64,000 nucleotides of DNA, taken from NCBI GenBank assembly GCA_019421015.1, contig JAHZGC010000005.1:62001-126000 (forward strand), in the 5' to 3' direction. The translations under genes and the position numbers were made by a program. The DNA is from Coriobacteriaceae bacterium (GTDB lineage: Bacteria > Actinomycetota > Coriobacteriia > Coriobacteriales > UMGS124). Of this stretch, positions 17,677-26,169 are shown one piece after another. The notes under the pieces are model-generated. The model worked only from the letters and a program-made list of their open reading frames with translations. It did not search any database and was not told the origin of the DNA. The number at the start of each line of letters is the position of its first letter. Position 1 is the first letter of the stretch.

Positions 17677-19128
17677 ATGACCGATACCGAGCTTTCAACA
17701 CAGCCAGAGGGAGACCGCCCCGGTCGCTTTGCGGCGCTCCCCTTCATCCCGCTGCCCTTTTTGGGGCTGGCCGCCTACCGCGCGTGGCTCAACGTGGCCT
17801 TCTCGAAGGACATCTTTGGCGCGGGCCCGGCGTTCTTCGTCTCCCAGAACGCCTTTGACCTCACGATCACTCTCGCCATGGTGGCCTGTGTGCTGTTCGC
17901 CCGCCAGCTCACCCCGCTCTATGCACACACGTGGCCCCGGATCGCCTGCGCGGGGCTGCTGGTAGGGTCGTCGGCCCTGGGGTTTCTCCCGTTGTGGGGG
18001 CCCTCGTCGCCAGAGCTGCTGCTGGCCGCCACCGTGGCCGGCGGCATGGGCACCACCCTGGCCATCCTGCTGTGGAACGAGCTCTACGGGCGTCTCGCAC
18101 CGGTGCGCATCTGCCTGTACTACGCCGCATCGCAGGCCGTGGCCGCCGGCCTCTCATGGATGTACGAGGGGTTCAAGGCCGAATGGCTCCCCGTGATGGT
18201 GCCGCTGCTGCCACTGGTCTCCATGGTCTTTCTCACCGACTGCTACCGCGCCGTGCCGACAACCGCCACGAACACCGCCGAGAAACCCTGGGCACGGTTC
18301 TCGTTTCCCTGGAAGCCCGTGTTCGTCATCGCGGTCTACTCCTTTGCCTACGGCCTCATGCAGTCCACGTTCTCGAGCGTCATGCGTCCGGTGATGTCGT
18401 TGGGCACCGTGGGATGCGCGCTGTTCGTGGTGGCGGCCATCGTGGCATTGCGGCGCTGGTTGGGGTTCGAGGGGATCTACGGCACGCTGCTGCCGCTCAT
18501 GGCGGCCCTCTTTCTGCTGCTCGCCACCATCGGCGAGCTGCCGCCCTCGTGGCGCAACTTCTGTGCGAACTGGGGGCACACCGCCAGCGGTATCTTCATC
18601 ATGGTCATGCTGGGGTCCATCTGCTACCACTGGGACGTGAGCGCCGTGTGGCTCTTCGGCATCTACCAGGTGGTGACCACCCCGGCCCAGGTCAGCGGGC
18701 GGGTGGTGGACGGGTTGCTGCAGGGAGCGGGCCTGGGGTTCGGCGTGGCGCCGCTCGTGATCGCCATGGTGTTGGTGGCCACCGTGGTGGTGCTGCGCGA
18801 ATGCCGCCTCAGCTCCTCGTGGGGCGTCGAGCTCATGCGCGACCAGCCGGCCACCGAGCGCTCCCGGGCCGTGGAGGAGCGGGCCTCGCTGGTGCGCGCC
18901 TGCTCGGCCATTGCGGCCCGCTACGGCCTGTCGCAGCGCGAGGAGGAGGTGCTGCTGTTGCTTGCCCAGCACAAGAGCGCCACCGACATAGGCGCCGAGC
19001 TCTGCGTGGCCCACGGCACCGCCAAGGCGCACATCCGCCACGTGTACCAGAAGCTCGACGTACACGCGCGGGAGGAGCTGTTCGAGCTGGTGGAGACGGA
19101 GAAGGGCACGTCGCCGGATACCGAGTAG
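17677..19128 (+). CDS. LuxR-family regulator with N-terminal polytopic membrane domain (483 aa)
   Basis: Hydrophobic segments begin at FAALPFIPLPFLGLAAY and continue to about residue 385. The C-terminal LuxR domain reads YGLSQREEEVLLLLAQHKSA ... AHGTAKAHIRHVYQKLDVHA (about 415-475). It lies downstream of, and co-oriented with, the molybdoenzyme operon, and convergent with the FAD reductase gene at 19306. Its target is not obvious from position. The start is the ATG of MTDTELSTQ; the ribosome-binding site is weak. Confidence 0.9.
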   Translation: MTDTELSTQPEGDRPGRFAALPFIPLPFLGLAAYRAWLNVAFSKDIFGAGPAFFVSQNAFDLTITLAMVACVLFARQLTPLYAHTWPRIACAGLLVGSSALGFLPLWGPSSPELLLAATVAGGMGTTLAILLWNELYGRLAPVRICLYYAASQAVAAGLSWMYEGFKAEWLPVMVPLLPLVSMVFLTDCYRAVPTTATNTAEKPWARFSFPWKPVFVIAVYSFAYGLMQSTFSSVMRPVMSLGTVGCALFVVAAIVALRRWLGFEGIYGTLLPLMAALFLLLATIGELPPSWRNFCANWGHTASGIFIMVMLGSICYHWDVSAVWLFGIYQVVTTPAQVSGRVVDGLLQGAGLGFGVAPLVIAMVLVATVVVLRECRLSSSWGVELMRDQPATERSRAVEERASLVRACSAIAARYGLSQREEEVLLLLAQHKSATDIGAELCVAHGTAKAHIRHVYQKLDVHAREELFELVETEKGTSPDTE

Positions 19129-19137
19129 AGCCTGAGT

Positions 19138-19212
19138 AAACTTCCCATAATGTGATTATCTGCACATAATACCGTAGTAAATATGTGCGGATAATCACAT
19201 TATGGGAAGTTT
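19138..19212. repeat. 75-bp near-perfect inverted repeat between convergent genes
   Basis: Arms of 31 bp (19138-19168 and 19182-19212) with one G.U-compatible mismatch and a 13-nt loop. The left arm starts AAACTTCCCATAATGTGATT. A-run and T-run at the outer ends mean it could terminate transcription in both directions, between the LuxR gene (+) and the FAD reductase gene (-). The stem is far longer and more AT-rich than normal terminators here, so a mobile-element remnant is the alternative. Confidence 0.8.
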
Positions 19213-19305
19213 TAGGACTTACGTTGGGAACATCCTGCATGTAGGGCCGTCAAACGGGCGGTGGAAACAGCCTTGCACGGCCGTCCCCACCGCCCCCAGA
19301 TTTCC

Positions 19306-20832
19306 CTATGCCCTCGCGGCGGCGTTGCGCCCGGCCTTGCGGCCGAAGTGGGCGTTCGCGGCCATCGCGGTGCCCGAGCCCGGGTAGAAGGGGCCGACCC
19401 AACCGCCAGTGCAGAGGCCGGCTGCGTAAAGACCAGGGATTACCGAGCCATCGGGGTGCAGCACATGCGTCTCCACGTCGATGCGCAGACCGCCCACCGG
19501 GCCCATGATCTCGGGGCGCATGCGGTTCGCGTAGTACTTCTCACCCTCGATGCGCTCAAAGCCGCTGATGCGCCCGAACTGAGGATCTTCGCCAGCAGGC
19601 ACCGTCACCTCGTTCCAGAAGTCCACGGTGTTGCGCAGGCCGTCAGTATCCACGCCGATCTTCTCGGCCAGCTCCTCCAGGGAGTCAGCCTCGATCACAA
19701 TGCCGCTCTCCACGGCCTCCTTGATGGTCTCGGCATCCCAGGGGCGACAGTTTTCGAGATTGCTCTGGGCCCACACGGCATAGCAGGGATGGCCGGTGGA
19801 GCGCTCCATCTGGTACTGCATGCGAGTCTTGTAGGCGTAGTGGGCATCCTCGCAGACATAGCGCACACCGGCCTTGTTCACAAAGATCAGGCCCCAGATC
19901 GGCTGGCCGCTTGTAAGCTTGAGGTCGAGGATGGCGTCCATGCCGCCGCCGACGGCAGCAAGGTCGGCGCCCACCTGCATGGCCATGCGGATGCCGTCAC
20001 CGGTGTTGGTGGGAGCGCTCAAACATTCGGCCAACCCCATGGCCCAGACCTGCTGGGGGCAGAAGCGCTTGGCCATGTCAAGGTTGTGGTCGACGTTGCT
20101 CGTGGCCAACACCACGCCACCGCGGGCACCAATGCGCTCGGTGCCGTTGGGCCCCTCGACCACCACGCCCGTCACGGCACCGTCGGCATCGGTCACCAGC
20201 GAGACAACCTCGCTGTCGCACTCGATGGCGGCGCCGTTCTCCTGCGCGGCCTTCTCCATGGCTCCAATCAGGGCCGGGCCTTCGCCGTCGGGGCGGTGGA
20301 TGCGCACGGCATAGTACTCGTCGGCGTAGGGCACGTGGGACTGGCCCGATAGGCCGTAGATCGTGAGTCCCAGGTCCTCGGTGTACCAGCGGATGACCTC
20401 GGGGCAGCCGTAGGCAAGGTCACGAACCAGCTCCTCGTCGACCTGCCCCTCGCCCAGGGCCATGTACCAGTTGAAGTGGTTCTCGGGGGTGTCGTCCTGG
20501 TATTCGGTGAACTCCTTCTGGAACGAGGTACCGGCGGCCTGGGTGATGCCGGCCGAACGGATGGTGGTGCCGCCCACGATGCCGCCCTTCTCGAGCACCA
20601 GCGTGTCAACACCCGCCGCAGCGGCCTCGATGGCGGCGGAAAGGCCCGATCCGCCAGAGCCCACCACCACGACGTCGACCTCGCGGTCCCAGGGCTCGTC
20701 GGCGCAGGCATCCCGGACCTGCATAAGAGCACCGGCCCCAGCGGCTACGGCGGCAGTTGCCAGGCCGGCGCCGGTGGCAAAGGCTCGGCGCGAAACGGGT
20801 GCAGAGACGGCGGTGGACGCTGCGTTAGACAT
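19306..20832 (-). CDS. Tat-exported FAD-dependent reductase, fumarate/urocanate-reductase (flavocytochrome c) family
   Basis: 508 residues with a Tat leader (SRRAFATGAGLATA), then an FAD-binding Rossmann motif VVVVGSGGSGLSAA with acidic strand end (LVLEKG), the family GGTTIRSAGI active-site-adjacent segment, and a C-terminal FAD segment GLYAAGLCTGGWVGPFYPGSGTAM. Haem domain and FMN-binding domain are absent, so electrons must come from a separate carrier. The start follows a GAAAGGAA site. It is divergent from the LuxR gene at 21066. Members reduce activated C=C bonds of various substrates; this one's substrate is unknown. Confidence 0.93.
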   Translation of the reverse strand: MSNAASTAVSAPVSRRAFATGAGLATAAVAAGAGALMQVRDACADEPWDREVDVVVVGSGGSGLSAAIEAAAAGVDTLVLEKGGIVGGTTIRSAGITQAAGTSFQKEFTEYQDDTPENHFNWYMALGEGQVDEELVRDLAYGCPEVIRWYTEDLGLTIYGLSGQSHVPYADEYYAVRIHRPDGEGPALIGAMEKAAQENGAAIECDSEVVSLVTDADGAVTGVVVEGPNGTERIGARGGVVLATSNVDHNLDMAKRFCPQQVWAMGLAECLSAPTNTGDGIRMAMQVGADLAAVGGGMDAILDLKLTSGQPIWGLIFVNKAGVRYVCEDAHYAYKTRMQYQMERSTGHPCYAVWAQSNLENCRPWDAETIKEAVESGIVIEADSLEELAEKIGVDTDGLRNTVDFWNEVTVPAGEDPQFGRISGFERIEGEKYYANRMRPEIMGPVGGLRIDVETHVLHPDGSVIPGLYAAGLCTGGWVGPFYPGSGTAMAANAHFGRKAGRNAAARA

Positions 20833-21065
20833 GGTGTTCGTTCCTTTCTTACGACAAACTTGTACAGATGGCAGTGGATCCCTGCCAGGCCTTGGCGTGG
20901 GGTGCCTTGGCCCCGCATCCCCTTGCGGCACAACCCCACCCTAGGCCGCAGGACCCCATGCAACGCGTTTAAACGTGTTTAAGAACCCCGCACCCGTGTT
21001 TAACCGCTACCATGGGGGTAGCGCTTCTCAACGTCTTGTCCTGGCGAACTATCGGAGCTGCCTGC
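20833..21065. promoter_or_regulatory. Divergent control region with TTTAA boxes
   Basis: Contains GCGTTTAAACGTGTTTAAG (20965-20983) and a further GTGTTTAACC at 20996-21005, repeated half-sites about ten bases apart. Similar paired boxes occur before other reductase/LuxR pairs (36462-36481, 43068-43087) and before a trihaem gene (47588-47619). Candidate binding sites for the divergent LuxR regulator. Confidence 0.45.
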
Positions 21066-22487
21066 ATGTACAGTCTTCTCAACAAGCTGTTCGATTGGCT
21101 GGGTACCCATGGGGCGGTCTTTTGCGTGGGCCTGGGCATGGGACTCTACCGCTGCGCCCATGAGTGGCCCGTTTGGTTCGGAGAAGGTCTTGCAACCCAC
21201 GGGGTTCTCCCCTTAGGCGCCGATAATCTCTTTTTGTTAGTGGACGCCGGCAAGGTGCTGGGAGTCATCGCCTACGTTGCCGCTTGCTATCTCTGGGACC
21301 GCGAGCGACGCAGCGGAGCGCTCCTTCTCCTACCAAGCACCCTGCTCACGGCGGGCTATATGGGGCCGCTGCTGTGGAGCATTGGCATAGAGGTGGGGCC
21401 GTCGGCGCTCCTGGTCTTCTTGGCGGTCTGTGGAGCCGCCGCCGGCATGGTCTTTGCCCAGTGGATCGAGGTCTGCGGCTACATGGGGCCCCTCAGGGTG
21501 ATCGAGGCCTTGGCGGTGTCGTACCTCGTGCGAACCTTGGTGCTACCGGTGGTGACCAGTTGCGACGTCACCGTAAGCGCGGTACTCATCACGGTGTTGG
21601 GTGCCACGGCGTTCATGCAGGTCGCGCTCGCCTACCGAATCATCGCCGCGCCGTCGCCCGCAGGCGCTTCCGTATACCCCCGCACGGCGCGCCCGGCACA
21701 GGGACGGTCCGACCATGGGCTGCTCTTTGCCTGGGTATGCGTGTTCACGTTTGCGTTCGGACTGGGCGAGGCCTCGACGGGGCTCGCCCACGAAGTGACG
21801 GTTTCGGGCGTGGGCTACGCCGCGCCGTCGCTGCTCGTGGCTGTGCTCGCATTTGCCCTAGCCGATCGCTTCGACCGCAACGTCCTCTACGCCGTGAGCA
21901 TCCCGCTCATGGGCGCGGGCTTGGTAAGCCTCGAGTTCTTTGGGACGAGCGCTGTGCTGGGTCAGTTGCTCGTAAGCGCGGGCATGTGCGCCTTCGAGCT
22001 GTTGGCGTACACGATTGCCTGCACCTACGGGTTCAGGACCCGTACCTCGTCGATGCTGACCGGCGCGACCGTGCGCGTGATCGCCCTGGTGAGCGCCGAC
22101 GGGGCCGTGCTGGTCATGCGGCTGCTGCCCGGAATAAACACCCGGGCGCTCGTAGCCCTAGCCACCCTGGCCACGGTGGCCATGGGGTTCGCGATGCTTT
22201 TGCCGCACAGGAGCGGGCACCCCGCTCGGAGTGAGGTAGGGCAACGCGACACCCCAACCCCCGAGAGCACCCGCGAGGGGCGTGTGGAGCTGGCCGCCGA
22301 ACATGCCGACCTCTCACCCCGCGAGCGCACGGTGTTCGACCTCCTCGTGCAGGGCAAAACGGCAGCCCAGATCAGCGAGGAGCTGTTCATCTCGAACGGG
22401 GCGGTGCGCGCCCACTGCAGCAGGATCTACGCGAAATTCGGCGTGCACGACCGCAAGGCGTTCGACGAGGTGCTTAGGCGGGTGTGA
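21066..22487 (+). CDS. LuxR-family regulator with N-terminal polytopic membrane domain (473 aa)
   Basis: I chose the ATG of MYSLLNKLFDWLGTHG because GGAG lies eight bases upstream; an ATG 54 bp earlier lacks a site. The membrane half (about residues 10-385) resembles that of the regulator at 36536 (shared .LYRC and DAGK.LGV motifs). The LuxR helix-turn-helix is near the end (ADLSPRERTVFDLLVQGKTA ... SNGAVRAHCSRIYAKF). It is divergent from the FAD reductase at 19306, the probable target. Confidence 0.9.
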   Translation: MYSLLNKLFDWLGTHGAVFCVGLGMGLYRCAHEWPVWFGEGLATHGVLPLGADNLFLLVDAGKVLGVIAYVAACYLWDRERRSGALLLLPSTLLTAGYMGPLLWSIGIEVGPSALLVFLAVCGAAAGMVFAQWIEVCGYMGPLRVIEALAVSYLVRTLVLPVVTSCDVTVSAVLITVLGATAFMQVALAYRIIAAPSPAGASVYPRTARPAQGRSDHGLLFAWVCVFTFAFGLGEASTGLAHEVTVSGVGYAAPSLLVAVLAFALADRFDRNVLYAVSIPLMGAGLVSLEFFGTSAVLGQLLVSAGMCAFELLAYTIACTYGFRTRTSSMLTGATVRVIALVSADGAVLVMRLLPGINTRALVALATLATVAMGFAMLLPHRSGHPARSEVGQRDTPTPESTREGRVELAAEHADLSPRERTVFDLLVQGKTAAQISEELFISNGAVRAHCSRIYAKFGVHDRKAFDEVLRRV

Positions 22488-22613
22488 GTCGCCGGCAAGT
22501 AGGCGAGATCGGCCAGACGACAGCGCGGGCATAAAGGGCCACCTTCCATCCGCACGGCCTTCACCTTCCCACGGTACAATGCCCCCAACAGCACACCCGT
22601 TAGGAGGCCGACC

Positions 22614-24392
22614 ATGGATGAACTCAAGGCCGTTCGAGACAACCAAGGCGTCATACGCACGCCGAACGCGCTTCTAACCGACGCCTCGGGCGAGCGCAAC
22701 GTGGGCACCGGGAGCGACATCTTCTCCATGGTCTTTAACCGCGGCATCTTCGTTGACAAGTCCATGCTGGTCAAAGACGTCCTCACGGGGTTCCAGGCCA
22801 AGCTGTTCTGCCGGCCGCGCCGCTTTGGCAAGACCCTGGCCGCCACCATGCTGCAGGACTTCTTTGAATGCGCTCCGTGCGCCGACCCCGCGGCCCGCTC
22901 GCGCTTTGAGTGGCTCTCAATCTGGAAGGCCGACGGCGGCCGGTGGCGCGAGCACCAAGGGCGCTACCCGGTCATCATGCTCTCGCTCAAAGAGGCGGCT
23001 TCGCTCACCTGGGAGCAGACGCTCGGCCAGATGGCGGCGCTCATGGCCCGGGAGTGCGACCGCCACGCCTACGTGCTGGAGTCGCCAGAGCTGAGCCCCA
23101 TCGACCGCGCCTGGTTCGAGCGGGTACGCCTCGGCGAGGGAACCTATGCCGACCTCGCCGGGTTTCTCCGCCAGCTCTCCCGCATACTGCACGCCGACCG
23201 CGGCGAGCGCTGCATGATTATCGTGGACGAGTACGACCAGCCCATCACCCGGGCCCACGCGCGCGGGTACTACGACGAGGCCGTCGAGTTCATGCGCAAC
23301 TGGCTCTCGGGCGGCCTCAAGACGAACCCCTCGCTGGCCTACGGGGTCCTGACCGGCGTGCAGCGTATCTCGAAGGAGTCCATCTTCTCGGGGCTCAACA
23401 ACATCGAGGTGAACACGGCGCTCAACCAGGTCTCCGACGAGCGCTTTGGCTTCACCCAGGACGAGGTGGCCGGCTTGGCCGCATATCTGGGACGCGTCGA
23501 CAAGCTCGACGACCTGAGGGCGTGGTACGACGGCTACCGCTTTGGCGCGGCCGACATCTACAACCCCTGGTCGGTGCTCTCGTTCTTTGCCAGGGGCTGC
23601 GTGTGCCAGCCCTACTGGCTCAACACCTCCAGCAACACCATCCTCGAGGAAGCCCAGCGCGGCAACGACCCCTACGTGCTCAACGACCTGCTCTCCCTGC
23701 TTGAGCCCGGCGCCACGGTGGAGCACCCCGTAGACCCCAACATCGCCTACGGAGACCTTGGGAGCGACCCCGAGGCGGTGTGGAGCGTGCTCTACATGAG
23801 CGGCTACCTCACCACCGACGACACCGACTTCCCCGACGACTCGGGCGTCGTGCGGCGCCTGCGCGTGCCCAACGCCGAGGTGCGCACGGCGTTCCGCCGC
23901 GAGGTGGCCGACCGCGCGCGCAAGGCGGCGGGCGGCATGGGCAGGCTCGGGGCGCTCCACCGAGCGATCCTCTCGGGCGACGAGCAGGCGTTCGGCCGTG
24001 AGCTGGGCTTTATCGCCCGCAACTCCGCAAGCTACTACGACCTGACCAACGAGGCTGCCTGCCACATGATGGTCTTCGGCCTGCTTTTTGGCATGCCGGG
24101 CTACGGCGACCCCCTCTCGAACCGCGAGGCCGGCTACGGGCGCTACGACATCCAGGTGGTGCCCGCCGATCCGACAAGCGGGCTGCCCTGCGTGACCGTC
24201 GAGGTAAAGTTCCTGCACCCCGAAGACGCGCAGGACCTGGGCGAGAAGACCTCGGAAGCCTTGGCCGCCCTGGCCCGCGAGGCCCTGGGACAAATCTCCG
24301 CCCAAGGGTACGACGCCGCCGCGCCGGGCCTTTGCTGGGGCGTGGCGTTTGCCGGCAAGCGGGTTGCGGTGGCCTGTGAGCGGGCGAGGTAG
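22614..24392 (+). CDS. AAA-ATPase-like/PD-(D/E)XK nuclease family protein (DUF1703-type)
   Basis: The 592-residue protein has an N-terminal AAA-ATPase-like domain with Walker A-like CRPRRFGKTL (G72-K73-T74) and Walker B IIVDEYDQPI. The C-terminal nuclease-like core has YDIQVV ... VTVEVKF. Such proteins are abundant in gut anaerobes, often in many copies; their function is not established. A strong AGGAGG site precedes the ATG. It is convergent with the HipA-like gene, 19 bp away. It has no evident link to the respiratory neighbours. Confidence 0.88.
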   Translation: MDELKAVRDNQGVIRTPNALLTDASGERNVGTGSDIFSMVFNRGIFVDKSMLVKDVLTGFQAKLFCRPRRFGKTLAATMLQDFFECAPCADPAARSRFEWLSIWKADGGRWREHQGRYPVIMLSLKEAASLTWEQTLGQMAALMARECDRHAYVLESPELSPIDRAWFERVRLGEGTYADLAGFLRQLSRILHADRGERCMIIVDEYDQPITRAHARGYYDEAVEFMRNWLSGGLKTNPSLAYGVLTGVQRISKESIFSGLNNIEVNTALNQVSDERFGFTQDEVAGLAAYLGRVDKLDDLRAWYDGYRFGAADIYNPWSVLSFFARGCVCQPYWLNTSSNTILEEAQRGNDPYVLNDLLSLLEPGATVEHPVDPNIAYGDLGSDPEAVWSVLYMSGYLTTDDTDFPDDSGVVRRLRVPNAEVRTAFRREVADRARKAAGGMGRLGALHRAILSGDEQAFGRELGFIARNSASYYDLTNEAACHMMVFGLLFGMPGYGDPLSNREAGYGRYDIQVVPADPTSGLPCVTVEVKFLHPEDAQDLGEKTSEALAALAREALGQISAQGYDAAAPGLCWGVAFAGKRVAVACERAR

Positions 24393-24411
24393 GAACTCGA
24401 AAGCGTCGCCG

Positions 24412-25545
24412 CTACCCCAGCAGCGCCCCGATCATGTCGCAACGCCAAGCCAAGGCATCGGCTGACATCCGGGCGTCGTCCCCTGCGATGCCCGCCTCGA
24501 GCAACGCCTTCTCCACCACGTCTGGCGCGCGGTCCAAAGCATGCGCGTCTAGCCAGAACAGGTCACCGATAAGATCCGCCTGTTGGTTGGTGTTCTCGGC
24601 AAAGGGGGCGAACGACGGGCGGTCCTGAGCTCGGGGCCACAGCGACGACCCGCAGTCGAACAGGGGCGCCGCCCGCTCGAACCACAGGGTTTCGACGTTG
24701 CGGATGACGCCGAAGTTGCCCAGGTGACGGTCGTTGTTGTCGAGCAGGGCGTCGACAGCCATCATCTTGTCGAGGGCCTCGTCGAAGCCGGGGATGGCGT
24801 GGACGGCCCCGAACTCTCGCAGCTGGGCCAACATGTCGGGACCGTAGAGCGGCGCGTCGCCGTAGAACAGGTTGGCCACCGGAATGTACTCGTGGGTTTC
24901 GTCGGTAAAACAGCCGCACACCGACCAGGGCTCCCCGTTGTGAACCTCCACGGCGTAGTTTACGTAGTCGGAGGGGTCGAGCAGCAGCTCCATGAGCCGG
25001 GTCGCGGCATACTCGTTCGCCGGCTCGCGGTGCAGGGGCGGCGTGGACGCCTTGCAGAGTTGCCGGGTGCCGTCGGGGGCTATGCGCCAGTACTTTCGCA
25101 GTATGCCGTTGGTCGCAACCGAGGGTGTGACAAGGGAGGGCGACCCCGCAATCGAGGAGCACTCCATGGTGCCCAAGAGCTCGCGGCCCACGGCCTCGTC
25201 GAAGGGGCTGCTGAAGAAGTTGGTCTCGCTCCACAACACATCGAGACCCAGGGGCTTCATCCAGTACTGGTCGGTGAGCGAAAGACCCTTGTTCTCCTCG
25301 AAGAGGCGCCTGAACACGGGGCGTTGCTCGAGCACCCGTGGGAAGCGAACAGCCGGCACAAACCGAGATGCCCACCAATAGTCGAGCTCGGCCCGCACAA
25401 TGGTCCCATCGGGAGCCAGGGCGCACGGGGGAGCCCACTCGGGGTTGCGGAGTGCGCCCACCTCGCGAATACTCCCCAAATCGAGGCTGTACTCAACGTC
25501 GCATACGGGAACGTCGCGGTTCATCAGTACGTGGGTTGCGCCCAT
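24412..25545 (-). CDS. HipA/CtkA-like serine-threonine kinase-fold protein
   Basis: The 377-residue protein has the HipA-type catalytic loop VDALLDNNDRHLGNFGVIR (D265, N270, D272, R273, H274, N277), a following metal-binding-like LFDCGSS, and a possible ATP-binding Lys in LCKAS (K165). There is no adjacent HipB-like helix-turn-helix gene, so a classical HipBA toxin-antitoxin pair is not supported; solitary CtkA-like kinases are the alternative. The start ATG follows GAGGAGGGGG. Confidence 0.75.
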   Translation of the reverse strand: MGATHVLMNRDVPVCDVEYSLDLGSIREVGALRNPEWAPPCALAPDGTIVRAELDYWWASRFVPAVRFPRVLEQRPVFRRLFEENKGLSLTDQYWMKPLGLDVLWSETNFFSSPFDEAVGRELLGTMECSSIAGSPSLVTPSVATNGILRKYWRIAPDGTRQLCKASTPPLHREPANEYAATRLMELLLDPSDYVNYAVEVHNGEPWSVCGCFTDETHEYIPVANLFYGDAPLYGPDMLAQLREFGAVHAIPGFDEALDKMMAVDALLDNNDRHLGNFGVIRNVETLWFERAAPLFDCGSSLWPRAQDRPSFAPFAENTNQQADLIGDLFWLDAHALDRAPDVVEKALLEAGIAGDDARMSADALAWRCDMIGALLG

Positions 25546-25648
25546 GGTCCCCCCTCCTCGCAGCCAAATGGGATCGCATCAGTGTACTCGCTTGGGCTGC
25601 CCGAGCAGTGGCAGTTCGCAAAAACGGCTGTACCCCGCATGCCAAAAG

Positions 25649-25729
25649 CGCCGCCGAGATGCCGGTGAACCACAGTTGGTTGTTGCCGCCCACGGAGGCG
25701 CTGAGATCCTCTGCATTGACCTTGTAGGC
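25649..25729 (-). pseudogene. Remnant of a small sulfite-oxidase-fold partner gene
   Basis: On the minus strand this 81-bp stretch reads AYKVNAEDLSASVGGNNQLW then FTGISAA. That matches the block QVNGEDLSASVGGNNQLW of the intact partner proteins at 26170 and 45006 almost residue for residue. Similarity stops abruptly on both sides; the expected NYFVRDVVEV is missing. It is a leftover of a fourth copy, lying just upstream of the second stand-alone dimerisation-domain gene. Confidence 0.8.
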
Positions 25730-25806
25730 ACGGCTAGGAATACTATGCTGGAGGGCCAGAAAACCCGGAAGTACTCAGCGGAGAAACCCGCGCAGATTGG
25801 AGATCC

Positions 25807-26088
25807 ATGGTCCCGCCCATCTACGCCAAGGTCGGTCAGACCGTCACCTACGAAGGCTATGCCGATGACTACGGCCGTCACATCACGGCCCTCGAGTTCA
25901 CCTTCGACGACTGGCAGACCTGGGTCTCCCACGACACGAGCGCCTCGGACCCCGACCTCATGGTGCACTGGACCTACAGCTATACCCCCGAGCAACCCGG
26001 CGTCTACGAGCTGAAGGTGCGCGCGGTGCGCGAAGACGGGGCGCACAGCCCGCTCGCGGCCGTGGCGCTGCTGTACGTGGAAGAGTAG
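25807..26088 (+). CDS. Stand-alone Mo-co oxidoreductase dimerisation-domain protein, second copy (93 aa)
   Basis: The 93-residue protein has the same Ig-like domain as 8083-8364 (VGQTVTYEGYADDYGR, FTFDDWQTW, WTYSYTPEQPGVYELKVRAV). The two agree in length and in spacing from the start codon to VGQTV. No signal peptide, no cysteine and no haem motif. GGAG precedes the ATG. It is convergent with the second trihaem operon and separated from it by a bidirectional hairpin. No regulator is adjacent here, unlike the first copy. Confidence 0.8.
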   Translation: MVPPIYAKVGQTVTYEGYADDYGRHITALEFTFDDWQTWVSHDTSASDPDLMVHWTYSYTPEQPGVYELKVRAVREDGAHSPLAAVALLYVEE

Positions 26089-26099
26089 GCGGCTTTAAG

Positions 26100-26142
26100 G
26101 CGCAAAAGGGCCCCCGGACGTCTCCGAGGGCCCCTTTTGCGC
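26100..26142. terminator. Bidirectional terminator
   Basis: The hairpin GCGCAAAAGGGCCCCCGG / CCGAGGGCCCCTTTTGCGC has a six-base loop, one bulge and one mismatch. It has A and T tracts on either side of the GC stem, serving both the rightward mini-gene and the leftward trihaem operon. Confidence 0.8.
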
Positions 26143-26169
26143 GTGCGGTACGACCGTGGGCGGTATGCG

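Noticed and set aside
24412..25545. Complete HipBA toxin-antitoxin locus
   Set aside because: No HipB-like helix-turn-helix gene lies on either side. The adjacent open regions are a remnant and an unrelated nuclease-like gene.
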